Shown piece after piece: positions 23,181-35,286 of a stretch of DNA of 64,000 nucleotides (position 1 is the stretch's first letter; every line of letters begins with the position of its first letter). The position numbers and the translations under genes were made by a program. A model generated the notes under the pieces. It had not been told where the DNA came from and ran no database searches. It saw nothing but the letters and a program-made list of their open reading frames with translations. This DNA comes from Ehretia macrophylla (Eukaryota; Streptophyta; Magnoliopsida; Boraginales; Ehretiaceae): NCBI GenBank assembly GCA_037974665.1, contig CM075767.1:89244644-89308643 (forward strand), given 5' to 3'.

Positions 23181-25126
23181 TGTCACGCCCCAACCCGGCC
23201 TATAAAGGTTAGACTAGGGTGTGATCTAAACATTCAAGTAATGTCTCGTACTTAACCGTTCATGAAGATTTAACACTTAACGTTTTGGACTAAACTCTAA
23301 AATTTTTCGGTAAACCGGCAGCATAACGGCTGTAATTGGGCTCTTTGGTTTGACCTAATTCTCTAAACGCCTCAATTATTCCAATCATTAATCCAATTCC
23401 ATTAAGGACTCCTATTTGTCACCAACCGATTTGCCTACTAGTTTATCTTGAAAGTCTCGTTTGGTTAATAAGCCTAACATGATAACTATGTCCCATTTAT
23501 TTGTTAATTTCCTGTCATGCAAGTACCTATTATCCTTTAGTTTGCAAATAAGCACCTAAGTGAAATTAGATAGAATTAACTTAGTTGATCGTTCATCTAG
23601 TGGTTTGAAAGCATACGATAACTACTAATTAAGAAAACGAAAGCAAACAACCAAATAAAAATTCATCCGGTTATAGATAGTACAATCCCATAATTAGACC
23701 CAAATTACAACGGGGTCATTTACATCAATAAAATGAATAGTTTGCAATCAAACACAACATCCATATAGCAACCACTTTCCGGCAAAGCACAAAAGCACGT
23801 AGGGACAGGCAATCACTCCAAGGAACCATTGTTAGGCACATCGTCCTCGGGTACCTGTTCTTGATCTTCTTCACCTGAGATGATAAAAGAGGGTGAGTCC
23901 TTATGAACTCAGCGAGGGGGAACGAGAAATAGGTTTTGAAACTCATTTTCTGGTTCAACTTATGAAAATCCTTTTGCAAGCATGAATATAACAATAATAT
24001 AAGATACAGGAACAGGAATACCAGTCTTTCCTCCCCGAGGTTCTCTAGGAACCAAGCGAGAGTACTTATACACATAGTAAAAGGATACGGTGAGCTTTAG
24101 CTCTCAGATCAGTTTCAGAATCAGAAGTTGCGGTCGACTTCAAATCATCCCCCAAACACGCCAAGTGGGTGTACTCCGGATGTACCCCGAAATCCTACGA
24201 CCCAACTCTCCGAGGAAGTCTAGCCCCCAAGCGAGAGAGGGAATGGGACCATGGTAGTCACGGGTGCACCGGCAAGCCCGATGCCGCCCGGTGTGCTGAT
24301 CGCTACCATGCCAACAGGAAAGGTTGCAACCTTGTATGCAATGCACATTCATGACAGGCAATATATCACAGGAGGAGGACAACAAAGTAGGTTGCCTCCG
24401 GACAATCATAAGATTGCACATTGACCAAGTAAACAGGTAAACAAGCAAGGCACGATAAGACTGGAAATTTCACTTGAAAGGCATATAGAGTTATATGAAA
24501 ATTAAATGGGCAGCCATGTAACACATGTAAAACATGCCATATAACTCATTTCAAAGTCCACGTGATCAAGTAGTAAGCTTATTCAACATGCAATAACATC
24601 TACGTGGGTTCGGGTGCAAGAAAAGCTTATTTGTCAACATGCAATGATCAAAATCACATTTAAGACTATAAAGGCATTTACGGGCAGCCTACTAAACATA
24701 TAATTCCACACAATATTCAAATGATCAACACTTAGCAAAACTACCTAGTCATTAGGGTTTCCATTTTGTGCATATTTGTGCAATTTGAGCCTCAACCAAA
24801 CTCAAAGTCAATCTCAAACCATGCATCATATAATTCAACATCCTCAAGTACTCAAAACAGTCCACACAACATCTCAACACCACAATTCCAAGCTATTAAC
24901 ACCACAAGAGAGGTTACAATAATTTTTCCAAGCATATAGCTAAGTGAAACCCTTACTGCAATAGGCTGTTTTCTCACAATCAATAGGATAAGCAAAAAAA
25001 CTCCAAATCCAGTGAATAAGATGTCAAATTAAAGCTTAAGAAGATAACTAAAATCAGAAACAAACCTTGCATCAATTGGAGTTAGGGATCATTAGATATA
25101 GCCGAAACAGTGAGATAGCACAAAAC

Positions 25127-25500
25127 TGTCCAGATTTGCACACATTTCCATAATTGACGTTTCTAAGGTCCTTAGGGTCAGTTTTAGCCTTGGTCCATTT
25201 CTGACAAAATTTTCCAGAACTGAAAAATCTAGAAGTACACCAAATTTCATGCATTTTGGACTTCATTTACTAAGTCAAATATGGCTCGTTCCACAAGGTC
25301 AGTGCATCTGCCAAAACCTGCTTCATTTTTCCAGATTTCCAGATTTGGACACATTTTAAATATTCGCCATTTTGAGGATCTTAGAGTCAACATTAGCTTC
25401 AGCCTATTTCTGGAAAAAATGTTCAAAACTGTCCAAAATAGTTACCTACAAATTTTCATGAATTTTCAACATCATTTTCCTAGCTAAACTTACCTCGAAA
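25127..25500. repeat. Diverged tandem duplication inside the inserted element
   Basis: Two related blocks of about 165 bp lie about 208 bp apart (near 25127-25290 and 25335-25500). Both contain a CCAGATTTG(C/G)ACACATTT start, a diverged block of about 20 bp, then TTAG(G/A)GTCA, TTTAGCC or TTAGCTTC, (C/T)ATTTCTG, AACTG and AATTT(C/T)CATG(C/A)ATTTT in the same order. No coding signal was seen. Confidence 0.6.
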
Positions 25501-25736
25501 CAGACTGTTCAGAGAGCTGTCAACAATTCGACTTCACCTAGCATCACCTTCAAGACAAGAGCTTGCCATGCATGGTTGTCTAAGCTTATGAACTGACATA
25601 GAACTCAATGACAGGAGGAAATAGACACATTTATGAGCATGAATGTGGATTTTTGAAGAGTTTTCAAAAGGTTTTAGCCCTCACCTTAGCAATCAACCCA
25701 AAAGATGCTCAAAAACCTTGTTGAAGCTTAAATCTC

Positions 25737-25755
25737 TTCTTCTTCTTCTTGCTTA
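25737..25755. repeat. TTC microsatellite in the inserted element
   Basis: A short run of TTC trinucleotides (five uninterrupted or nearly so) lies in pyrimidine-rich sequence. No function is implied. Confidence 0.7.
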
Positions 25756-26019
25756 GCCGAGATTCCAACTAGCTTTTCTCTATTTTTTCCTAGCTTAGTG
25801 ATCAATCTCTTAGCACATCCATGAGGTTACAACATGAAGAAAAGAAATGGAAGTCAAGAAGCTTACCTAGGCTGAATAGAAGTCTTCAATGTACATGCAT
25901 GTGTGATTTTCACTTCCTAGCTAGCTCGGTTGAGGTCCTTTGCTTATGGCTTGCTTTGTTTAGCTATGGTGTGAAGAAGATAAGCTATGGAGGTAGAGAA
26001 CTCAGCCAAAACCGAAATG

Positions 26020-26110
26020 GTGAGAGAAAATGAGAGGGATGTGAGAGAAAAGAAGGAGAAATGAAAGAGAAATGAAAGAATATGACAAAGAATGACAAAG
26101 AGTGATGTTT
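26020..26110. repeat. Purine-rich low-complexity stretch in the inserted element
   Basis: Repeated GAGAGAAA, GAAAGAGAAATG and AATGACAAAGA words make a strongly purine-biased + strand. It could be an internal polypurine feature of an LTR or simple low-complexity sequence; no flanking LTR boundary supports a functional polypurine tract here. Confidence 0.55.
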
Positions 26111-26588
26111 TGCATTGTTCTAAGCATATGGTCGGCCTTGGGCAGCCCATTTTCAGTATTTTTGTGTCTTCAAAGAGTATTTTGAAATGTCTAGCATGGG
26201 CATGGAGCACTTGGTCGAAAATGGTGGAGATTTGAGGAGAATTGAGCAATTTTTTATGCATTGTGTTAAGTGTTTTGTCATAGTTTGTCTAGGACTAATT
26301 TTTTATGTATTTGTGTCATTAGAATTGTCATAGGAATGTTGGGGAACGAGGGAATCTAGGTAGAATAAAATATAGGAATGTTTGTTGATGAGTTGAATTA
26401 TGAATAGAATAATAGATAGTGGAAAATGTAGGAATAGTTTAGTATTATTTTATTGTTAGTGGAGTTTGTAGAGAATTTGAATTAGGAATATAATATTGGT
26501 TAGTGGATTGTGTAGGATTATTTTAGTGTCTAGTGCTTTGTGTAGGATTCTTTCTTGATCAACGTGGTGGCATGGATTCCTAGATCTA

Positions 26589-27045
26589 GGGCACGAATTA
26601 CGAGGTAGACACGAACTACGAGGTACAGCACGTATTTCAAGACTAAGGTACATACTTCAAGATAAGTGCCCGGATTCTAATGCTAACACACGCAACCCTA
26701 GGTGAATGAATGTAGACCAAAATAAGGCACGTAATTCAATGCAATGCACGTAATTCAAGACACGACTCTTAAACCTAGGTTAAACCACGCAGTTCAAGAT
26801 TAATGCACGCGAAACGAAGAGACACACGTAAATCAAGGTCTCGCACGTAAATTAAGGTCATGGCATGTTTAACTAGGTATCGCACATATATCGAGGATTA
26901 GGGCACACAATTCTAGGTTAAGGCATGTATAATGAGGCATGCACGAAAACCAAGACAGGGCAGGTAATCCAAGGTCAGTCATATATTTAGGGATCTATGG
27001 CATGCAAATCGAGGTATGACACATTATTTGGGGTCGGGCCTCACA
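26589..27045. repeat. Degenerate array of about 20-bp repeats at the right end of the inserted element
   Basis: Successive words of the type GGCACGTAATTCAAGGTCA recur about every 18-22 bp for some 450 bp and run to the element end. The constant parts are a CAC or CAT(G/A) core followed by AA(T/A)(T/C)(C/A)A(A/G)G(G/A)T or ACGAGGT. Individual units vary considerably, so the array is old or evolves quickly. Confidence 0.75.
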
Positions 27046-27050
27046 CGGAT
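27046..27050. repeat. Target-site duplication, right copy (CGGAT)
   Basis: CGGAT directly follows the CACA end of the insertion, after which the spacer continues as CGTACGTCGTGAGC exactly where it was broken. Confidence 0.9.
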
Positions 27051-27259
27051 CGTACGTCGTGAGCTGTTAAAAGGATGACAACCTGACTCGCGGTACATCA
27101 AAGGGCCATACAACGTGTCGATATCACGTCTTGCGAGGATGCTGCGTTGTTGAAGCGGATGGGTTGTCGTTAAGCCAATTGGGCCTTTTGAATGGGCCAT
27201 CTCTCTAGGCTGGGACTGTGAACCGTTAACACATATAAGAATTGTGCCCTCAACATGAC

Positions 27260-27379
27260 AGGTGCGATCATACCAGCACTAATGCACTGGATCCCATAAG
27301 AACTCCGAAGTTAAGCGTTCTTGGGCGAGAGTAGTACTAGGATGGGTGACCCACTGGGAAGTCCTCGTGTTGCACCCCC
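27260..27379 (+). rRNA. 5S rRNA: 5S rRNA gene copy 35 (family A), first after the insertion
   Basis: 120 nt. Changes: G1A, C29T, C39A, G60T, C94A. Without the insertion and one CGGAT it lies 677 bp from copy 34. Confidence 0.95.
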
Positions 27380-27933
27380 TTTTCAATTTTTTTTGCCCTT
27401 CTTAGGGTTGCCAAGATACTTTATCCACCAAATCTCTATTACTGAATCCCACGGAACATTGGGCAAGACAACTTCGCTCACGTAGAGATCGGGCCTGCAA
27501 ACCGAGGGCGTAGGATTTGTGACCAGGTCTCCGTCGCTCCGGTGCCATAACTTTTGATCTGTAAGGAGTTGCGCGGCGCACAACATACCGTTGCAAAGCT
27601 CTATGAGAGCTCTACGACGGGGGCAGCCAGCTTGCTCGCTATGCCCGTTTTTTGAGCCCAAAATTGAACGTTTTCATTAGTTTCATGCCACTTTTCTTCT
27701 TTAACGCTGTTTTTCATCCCGGATCGTACGTCGTGAGCTGTTAAAAGGATGACAACATTACTCGACGTACAACAGAGGGCCCTACAACGTGTCGATATCA
27801 CGTCTTGCGAGGATGCTACGTTGTTGAAGCGGATGGGTTGTCGTTAGGCCCATTGGGCCTTTTGAATGGGCCATCTCTCTTGGCTAGCACTGTGAACCGT
27901 TAACATATATAGGAATTGTGCCCTCAACATGAC

Positions 27934-28053
27934 GGGTGCGATCATACCAGCACTAATGCACCGGATCCCATCAAAACTTCGAAGTTAAGCGTGCTTGGGT
28001 GAGAGTAGTACTAGGATGGGTGACCCCCTGGGAAGTCCACGTGTTGCACCCCC
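27934..28053 (+). rRNA. 5S rRNA: 5S rRNA gene copy 36 (family A)
   Basis: 120 nt. Changes: G41A, C46T, C67T, T106A. Confidence 0.95.
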
Positions 28054-28610
28054 TTTTCAATTTTTTTGTCCCTGGTTAAGGTTGCCAAGATAATTTATCA
28101 ACCAAATCTCTATTACCGAATCCCACGGAACATTGGACAAGACAACTAAGATTCACGTAGAGGCCGGGCCCGCAAACCGAGGGAGTAGGGTTTGTGACCA
28201 GGTCTCCGTCGCTCCGGTGCCTATAAATTTTGATCCGTAAAGAGTTATGCGGCGCACAGCATACCGTTGCAAAGCTCTCTGAGAGCTCTACGACGTGGGT
28301 AGCCAGCTTGCTAATTGTGCCCATTTTTGGAACCCAAAATCGAATGTTTTCATCAGTTTCGGGATACTTTTCTTGTTTTGCCCTGTTTTTCCGTCCCGGA
28401 TCGTACGTCGTAAGCTGTTAAAAGGATGACAACCTGACTCGCGGTACATCAGAGGGCCCTACAACGTGTCGATACCACGTCTTGCGAGGATGCTGCGTTG
28501 TTGAAGCGGATGGGTTGTTGTTAAGACCATTGGGCCTTTTGAATGGGCCATCACTCTAGGCTGGCATTGTGAACCGTTAACACATATAGGAATTGTGCCC
28601 TCAACATGAT

Positions 28611-28730
28611 GGGTGCGATCAGACAAGCACTAATGCACCGGATCCCATCAGAACTCCGAAGTTAAGTGTGCTTGGTGGAGAGTAGTACTAGGATTGGTGA
28701 CCCCTTGGGAAGTCCTCGTGTTGCACCCCC
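28611..28730 (+). rRNA. 5S rRNA: 5S rRNA gene copy 37 (family A)
   Basis: 120 nt. Changes: T12G, C15A, C57T, G66T, C67G, G85T, C95T. T precedes +1. Confidence 0.93.
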
Positions 28731-29288
28731 TTTTCAATTTTTTTTGCCCTAGTTAGGTTTGCCAAGATACTTTATCCGCCAAATCTCTATTATCGAATCC
28801 CACGGAACATTGGGCAAGACAACTTCACTTCACGTAGAGGCTGGGCCCGTAAACCGAGGGCGTAGGGTTTTGTGACCATGTCTGCATCGCTCCGGTGCCC
28901 ATAACTTTTTATCCGTAAGGAGTTACGCGGCGCACAACATACCGTTACAAAGCTCTCTAAGAGCTCTACGTCGTGGGCAGCGAGCTTGCTTGCTCTGCCT
29001 ATTTTTGGAGCCCAAAATCAAACGTTTTCATTAGTTTCAACCTATTTTTATTCTTTTGCCCTATTTTTCCATCCCGGATCGTACGTCGTGAGCTGTTAAA
29101 AGGATGATAACCTAACTTGTGGGACATTAGAGGGCCCTACAACGAGTCGATATCACGTCTTGTAAGGATGCTGAGTTGTTGAAGCGGATGGGTTGTCGTT
29201 AAGCCTATTGGGCCTTTTTAATGGGCCATCTCTCTGGGCCGGGACTGTGAACCGTAAACACGTATAGGAATTGTGCCCTCAACATGAC

Positions 29289-29408
29289 GGGTGCGATCAT
29301 ACCAGCACTAATGCACCGAACTCCATCAGAACTCCGAAGTTAAGCGTGCTTGGGCGAGAGTAGTACTAGGATGGGTGACCCCATGGGAAGTCCTCGTGTT
29401 GTACCCCC
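29289..29408 (+). rRNA. 5S rRNA: 5S rRNA gene copy 38 (family A)
   Basis: 120 nt. Changes: G31A, T33C, C34T, C95A, C114T. Confidence 0.94.
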
Positions 29409-29963
29409 TTTTCAATTTTTTTACCCTGGGTAGGGTTGCCAAGATACTTTATTCACCAAATCTCTATTACCGAATCCCACTGAACATTGGGCAAGACAAC
29501 TTCGCTTCACGTAGTGGCCGGGCCCGCAAACCGAGGGCGTAGGGTTTATGACCAGGTCTCCGTCGCTCCAGTGCCCATAACTTTTGATCCATTAGGAGTT
29601 ACGTGGCGCACAGCATACCGTTGCAAAGCTCTCTGAGAGCTCTACGACGGGGGCATCAAACTTGCTCGTTGTGCCCATTTTTGGATAACAAAATCGAACA
29701 TTTTCATTAGTTTCTGGCCACTTTTGTTCTTTTGCTCTATTTTTCGCCCCGGATCGTAGGTCATGAGCTGTTAAAAGGATGACAACCTGACTCGCGGGAC
29801 ATCAGAGGGCCGTACAACGTGTCGATATCAAGTCTTGCGAGGATGATGCGTTGTTGAAGCTGATGGGTTGTCGTTAAGACCATTGGGACTTTTGAATTGG
29901 CCATCTCTCTTGGCTGGGACTGTGAACTGTTAACACATATAGGAATTATGCCCTCAACATGAT

Positions 29964-30082
29964 AGGTGATATCATACCAGCACTAATGCACCGGATCCCA
30001 TCAGAACTCCGAAGTTAAGCGTGCTTGGGCGAGAGTAGTACTAGGATTGGTGACCCATGGGAAGTCCTCGTGTTGCACCCTC
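29964..30082 (+). rRNA. 5S rRNA: 5S rRNA gene copy 39 (family A), 1-nt deletion
   Basis: 119 nt. Changes: G1A, C6A, G7T, G85T, a C run shortened to CCCA at 91-95, and C119T. Both bases of the CpG across the start are changed (TA). Confidence 0.92.
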
Positions 30083-30639
30083 TTTCAATTTTTTTTGCCC
30101 TTGTTGGGGTTGCCAAGATACTTTATCCACCAAATCTCTATTACCGAATCCCATGGAACATTGGGCAGGACAACTTCGCTTCACGTAAAGGCCGGGCACG
30201 CAAACCGAGGGCGTAGGGTTGGTGACCAGGTCTCCGTCGCTCCGTTGTCCATAACTTTTGATCCGTACGGAGTTACGCGTGCATAGCATACCGTTGCAAA
30301 GCTCTTAGAGAGCTCTACGACATGGGCACAGCGAGCCGCTCGTTGTGCCCATTATTGAAGCCCAAAATTGAAAGTTTACATCAGTTTCAGGCCACTTTTC
30401 TTCTTTTGCCCTATTTTTCCTGTCCCTGATCGTACGTCATGAGCTATTAAAAGGACGACAACCTGACTTGCGCTACATCAGAGGGCCCTACAATGTGTCG
30501 ATATCATGTCTTGCCAGGATACTGCATTGTTGAAGCGGATAGGTTGTCGTTAAGCCCATTGGGCCTTTTGAATGTGCCATCTCTCTAGGTTGGCACTGTG
30601 AACCGTTAACACATAAAGGAATTGTGCCCTCAACATGAC

Positions 30640-30759
30640 GGGTGTGATCATACCAGCACTAATGCACCGGATCCCATCATAACTGCGAAGTTAAGCGAGC
30701 ATGGGCGAGAGTAGTACTAGGATGGGTGACCCCCTGGGAAGTCCTCGTGTTGCACCCCC
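30640..30759 (+). rRNA. 5S rRNA: 5S rRNA gene copy 40 (family A)
   Basis: 120 nt. Changes: C6T, G41T, C46G, T59A, T62A. The upstream box is CATAAAGG. Confidence 0.94.
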
Positions 30760-31316
30760 TTTTCAATTTCTTTTGCCTTGGTTAGGGTTGCCAAGATACC
30801 TTATCCACCAAATCTCTATTACCGAATCTCACAGAACATTGGGCAAGACAACTTTGCTTCACGTAGAGGCCGGGCCCGCAAACCGAGGGCGTAGGGTTTT
30901 TGACCAAGTCTCCGTCGCTGCGGTGCCTATAACTTTTGATTCGCAAAGAGTTACGCGGCGCACAGCATACCGTTGCAAAGCTCTCTGAGAGCTCTACGAC
31001 GGGGGCATCGAGCTTGATCCCTGTGCCCATTTTTGGAGCCCAAAATCGAACATTTTCATCTGTTTCAGGCCACTTTTCTATTTCTGCCCTGTTTTTCCGT
31101 CCCGGATCGTACGTCGTGAGCTGTTAAAAGGACGACAACCTGACTCGCGGTACATTAGAGGGCCCTACATCGTGTCGATATCACGTCTAGCGAGGATGCT
31201 GCGTTGTTGAAGCGGATGGGTTGTTGTTAAGCCCATTGGGCCTTTTGAAACGGCCATCTCTCTAGGCTGGCATTGTGAACCGTTAACACATAAAGGAATT
31301 ATGTCCTCAACATGAC

Positions 31317-31436
31317 GGTTGCGATCATACCAGCACTAATGCACCGGATCACATCAGAACTCCAAAGTTAAGCATGCTTGGGCAAGAGTTGTACTAGGAT
31401 GGATGACCCCCTGGGAAATCCTCGTGTTGCACCCCC
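31317..31436 (+). rRNA. 5S rRNA: 5S rRNA gene copy 41 (family A)
   Basis: 120 nt. Changes: G3T, C35A, G48A, G58A, G68A, A74T, G87A, G102A. Confidence 0.92.
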
Positions 31437-31992
31437 TTTTCAATTTTTTTTGCCCTTGTTAGCTTTGCCAAAATACTTTATCCACCAAATCTCTATTACC
31501 GAATACCACGCAACATTGGGCAAAACAACTTCGCCCACCTTGGCGCTGGGCCCGCAAACCGAGGGCGTAGGGTTTGTGACCAGGTCTCCGTCGCTCCGGT
31601 GCCCATAACTTTTGATCCGTAAGGAGTTACGCGGCGCACAACATACCGTTGCAAAGCTCTATGAGAGCTCTACGACCGGGGCAGCCAGCTAGCTCGCAAT
31701 GCCCCTTTTTGGAACCCAAAATTGAATGTTTTCATCAGTTTCAGGACACTTTTCTTCGTTTGCCCTATTTTTTCGTCCCGGATCGTACGTCGTGAGCTGT
31801 GAAAAGGATGACAACCTGACTCGCTATACATCAGAGGGCCCTACAACGTGTCGATATCACGTCTTGCGAGGATGCAGCATTGTTGAAGCGGATGGGTTAT
31901 CGTTAGGCCCATTGGGCCATTTGAATGGGCCATCTCTCTTGGCTGGCATTGTGAACCGTTAACATATATAGGAATTGTGCCCTCAACATGAC

Positions 31993-32113
31993 GGGTGCGA
32001 TCATACCAGCACTAATGCACCGGATCCCATCAGAATTCAGGAAATTAAGCGTGTTTGGGCGAGAGTAGTACTAGGATGGGTGAACCCTTGGGAAGTCCTC
32101 GTGTTGCACCCCC
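31993..32113 (+). rRNA. 5S rRNA: 5S rRNA gene copy 42 (family A), 1-nt insertion
   Basis: 121 nt. The CTCCGAAG segment is replaced by TTCAGGAAA with one extra base; other changes are C61T, C91A and C95T. Confidence 0.92.
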
Positions 32114-32670
32114 TTTTCAATTTCTTTTGCCCTGGTTAGGGTTGCCAAGATACTTTATCCACCAAATCTCTATTAGTGAAGCCCACGTAACATTGGGCAA
32201 GACAACTTCGCTTCAAATAGAGGCCGGGCCCGCAAACCGAGGGCGTAGGGTTTATGACCAGGTCTCCGTCGCTACGGTGCCCATAACTTTTGATTCGCAA
32301 GGAGTTACGCGGCGCACAGCATACCGTTGCAAAGCTCTCTGAGAGCTCTACGACGGGGGTAGCCAACTTGCTCGCTATGCCCATTTTTGGAGCCCAAAAT
32401 CGAAAAATTTCATATGTTTCAGGACACTTTTCTTCTTTTGCCCTATTTTTCCGTCCCGAATCGTACGTCGTGAGCTATTAAAAGGACAACAACCTGACTC
32501 GCGGTACATTTGAGGGCGGTACAATGTGTCGATATCACGTCTTGCGAGGATGCTGCGTTGTTGAAGCGGATGGGTTGTCGTTAAGCCCATTGGTCCTTTT
32601 GAATGGGCCATCTCTCTAGGCTGGCATTGTGAACCGTTAACACATATAGGAATTGTGCCCTCAACATGAC

Positions 32671-32790
32671 GGTTGCGATCATACCAGCTCTAATGCACCG
32701 GATCCCATCAGAACTCCGAAGTTAAGCATGCTTGGGCGAGAGTAGTACTTGGATGGGTGTCCCCATGGGAAGTCCTCGTGTTGCACCCCC
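32671..32790 (+). rRNA. 5S rRNA: 5S rRNA gene copy 43 (family A)
   Basis: 120 nt. Changes: G3T, A19T, G58A, A80T, A90T, C95A. The T-runs after the gene are weakened (TTTAC, then a shorter run). Confidence 0.93.
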
Positions 32791-33347
32791 TTTACAATTC
32801 TTTTTGCCCTAGTTAGGGTTGCCAAGATACTTTATCCACCAAATCTCTATTATCGAATCCCACGGAACATTGGGCAAGACAACTTCGCTTCACATAGAGG
32901 CCGGGCCAACGAAACGATGGCGTAGGGTTTGTAACCAAGTCTTCGTTGCTCCGGTGCCCATAAGTTTTGATCTGCAAGGAGTTACGCGGCGCACAGCATA
33001 CCGTTGCAAAGCTCTCTGTGTGCTCTACGACGGGGGCAGCTAGCATACTCGCTGTGCCCCTTTTTGGAGCCCAAAATTGAATGTTTTCATCAGTTTCATG
33101 CTACTTTTGTTCTTTTGTTCTACTTTTCCGTCCCGGGTCGTACGTCGTGAGTTGTTAAAAGGACGACAATCTGACTCGCGGTACATCAGAGGGCCCTACA
33201 ACGTGTCGATATCACGTCTTGCGAGAATGCTGCGTTGTTGAAGCAGAAGGGTTGTCGTTAAGCCCATCGGGCATTTTGAATGGGCCAGCTCTCTAGGCTG
33301 GGACTGTGAACCGTTAACACAAATAGGAATTGTGCACTCAACATGAC

Positions 33348-33467
33348 AGGTTCGATCAGACCAGCACTAATGCACTGGATCCCATCAGAACTCCGAAGTT
33401 AAGCGTGCTTGGGCAAGAGTAGTACTAGGATGGGTGTCCCCATGAGAAGTCCTCGTGTTGCACCCCT
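33348..33467 (+). rRNA. 5S rRNA: 5S rRNA gene copy 44 (family A)
   Basis: 120 nt. Changes: G1A, G5T, T12G, C29T, G68A, A90T, C95A, G98A, C120T. Confidence 0.92.
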
Positions 33468-34023
33468 TTTCAATTTTTTTTGCCCTAGTTAGGGTTGCCA
33501 AGATACTTTATCTACCAAATCTCTATTACCGAATCCCACGGAACAATGGGCAAGACAACTTCGCTTCACATAAAGGCCGGGCCCGCAAACTGAGGGCGTA
33601 GGGTTTGTGACCAGGTCTCCGTCGCTCCGGTGCCCATAACTTTTGATCCGTAAGGAGTTACGTGGCACACAGGATACCGTTGCAAAGCTCTCAGAGAGTT
33701 CTACGACGTGGGAAACGAGCTTTCTCGTTGTGCCCATTTTTGGAGCCAAAAATTGAACGTTTACATCAGTTTCAGGACACTTTTCTTCTTTTGCCCTATT
33801 TTTTCGTCCCTGATTGTACGTTGTGAGCTGTTAAAAGGACGACAACCTGACTTTCGGTACATCAGAGGGCCCTACAATGTGTCGATATCATGTCTTGCGA
33901 GGATGCTGCGTTGTTGAAGCGGATGGGTTGTCGTTAAGCCCATTGGGCCTTCTGAATAGGCCATCTCTCTAGGTTGGGACTGTGAACCGTTTACACATAA
34001 AGGAATTGTGCCCCCAACATAAC

Positions 34024-34143
34024 GGGTGCGATCATACCAACAGTAATGCACCAGATCCCATTAGAACTCCGAAGTGAAGCGTGCTTGGGCGACAATAGTA
34101 CTACGGTGGGTGACCGCCTGGGAAGTCCTCGTGTTGTACCCCC
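34024..34143 (+). rRNA. 5S rRNA: 5S rRNA gene copy 45 (family A)
   Basis: 120 nt. Changes: G17A, C20G, G30A, C39T, T53G, G70C, G72A, G81C, A83G, C93G, C114T. One of the most damaged full-length copies. Confidence 0.91.
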
Positions 34144-34700
34144 TTTTCAATTTTTTTTGCCCCGGTTAGGGTTGCCAAGATACTTAATCCACCAAATCTC
34201 TATTACCGAATCCCACGGAACATTGGGCAAGACAACTTCGCTTCATGTAGAGGCCGAGCCCGCAAACCGAAGGCGTAGGGTTTCTGACCAGGTCTCCGCC
34301 GCTCCGGTGCCCATGACTTTTTAACCGTAAGGAGTTACGCGGCGCACAACATAACGTTGCAAAGCTCTCTGAGAGCACTATGACGGGGGCAGCCAGCTTG
34401 CTCATTATTCCCGTTTTTGGATCCCAAAATAGAACGTTTTCATCAATTTCAGGCCACTTTTGTTCTTTTGCTATATTTTCCCGTCCCGGATCGTACGTCG
34501 TGAGTTGTTAAAAGGACGACAACCTGACTTGCGGGACATCAGAGGTCCCTACAACGTGTCGATATCAAGTCTTGCGAGGATGCTGCGTTGTTGAAGCGGA
34601 TAGGTTGTCGTTAAGCCCATTGGGCCTTTTGAATGGGCCATCTCTCTAGGTTGGGACTGTGAACCGTTAACACATATAGGAATTGTGCCCTCAACATGAC

Positions 34701-34820
34701 AGGTGCGATCATACCAACAATAATGCACCAGATCCCATCAGAACTCCGAAGTTAAGCGTGCTTGGGCGAGAGTAGTACTAGGATTGGTGACCCCATGGGA
34801 AGTCCTCGTGTTGCACCCCC
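34701..34820 (+). rRNA. 5S rRNA: 5S rRNA gene copy 46 (family A)
   Basis: 120 nt. Changes: G1A, G17A, C20A, G30A, G85T, C95A. The first T-run is TTT only. Confidence 0.94.
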
Positions 34821-35286
34821 TTTCAATTTTTTTTGCCCTTGTTAGGGTTGCCGTGATACTTTATCCACCAAATCTCTATTACCGAATCCCATGGAACATT
34901 GGGCAGGACAACTTCGCTTCACGTAAAGGCCGGGCCCGTAAACCGAGGGCGTAGGGTTTGTCACCAAGTCTCCGTTGCTCCAGTGCCCATAACTTTTGAT
35001 CCGTAAGGAGTTACGCGGCGCAAAACATACCGTTACAAAGCTCTCTGAGAGCTCTACGACGGGGGCAGCCAGTTTACTCGTTGTGCCCATTTTTGGATCC
35101 CAAAATCGAACGTTTTCATTAGTTTCAGGCCACTTTTGTTCTTTTGCTCTATTTTTCTGTCCCGGATCGTAAGTCGTGAGCTGTTAAAAGGATGACAACC
35201 TGACTTGCTGGACATCAGAGGGCCCTACTACGTGTCGATATCAAGTCTTGCGAGGATGCTGTGTTGTTGAAGTAGATGGGTTGTCG

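Larger units (their letters stand above)
23181..27045. mobile_element. Insertion in the array, probable solo LTR of a plant LTR retrotransposon
   Basis: A 3865-bp non-5S segment begins TGTCACGCCCC and ends GGGCCTCACA, so its ends are TG...CA, and it is flanked by the direct repeat CGGAT. Removing the segment and one CGGAT restores a normal spacer and a 677-bp unit. A 5-bp duplication with TG/CA ends is typical of LTR retrotransposon integration. I see no second copy of either end region, no primer-binding site or polypurine tract flanking an internal region, and no long reading frame resembling gag, protease, reverse transcriptase or integrase, so a solo LTR left by LTR-LTR recombination is the simplest reading. 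Its size is large for an LTR but within the range known for some plant Gypsy groups. The ends also form an imperfect inverted repeat (about 12 of 16 positions), so a non-autonomous DNA element is the main alternative. Orientation is not settled. Confidence 0.72.

Noticed and set aside
23725-24075. 116-codon open frame on the - strand of the inserted element
   Set aside because: Low-complexity hydrophobic composition, no gag, protease, reverse transcriptase, integrase or transposase motif, and no neighbouring frame to support a coding gene.
23181-27045. Reading the insertion as a complete LTR retrotransposon
   Set aside because: No second LTR and no coding domains are visible between the ends. 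A solo LTR fits better.
23181-27045. Reading the insertion as a hAT, Mutator, CACTA or Harbinger DNA transposon
   Set aside because: The 5-bp duplication does not fit their usual target sizes (8, 9, 3 and 3 bp), and the terminal words do not match CACTA or other known ends. The imperfect inverted repeat keeps a DNA element as a minor alternative.
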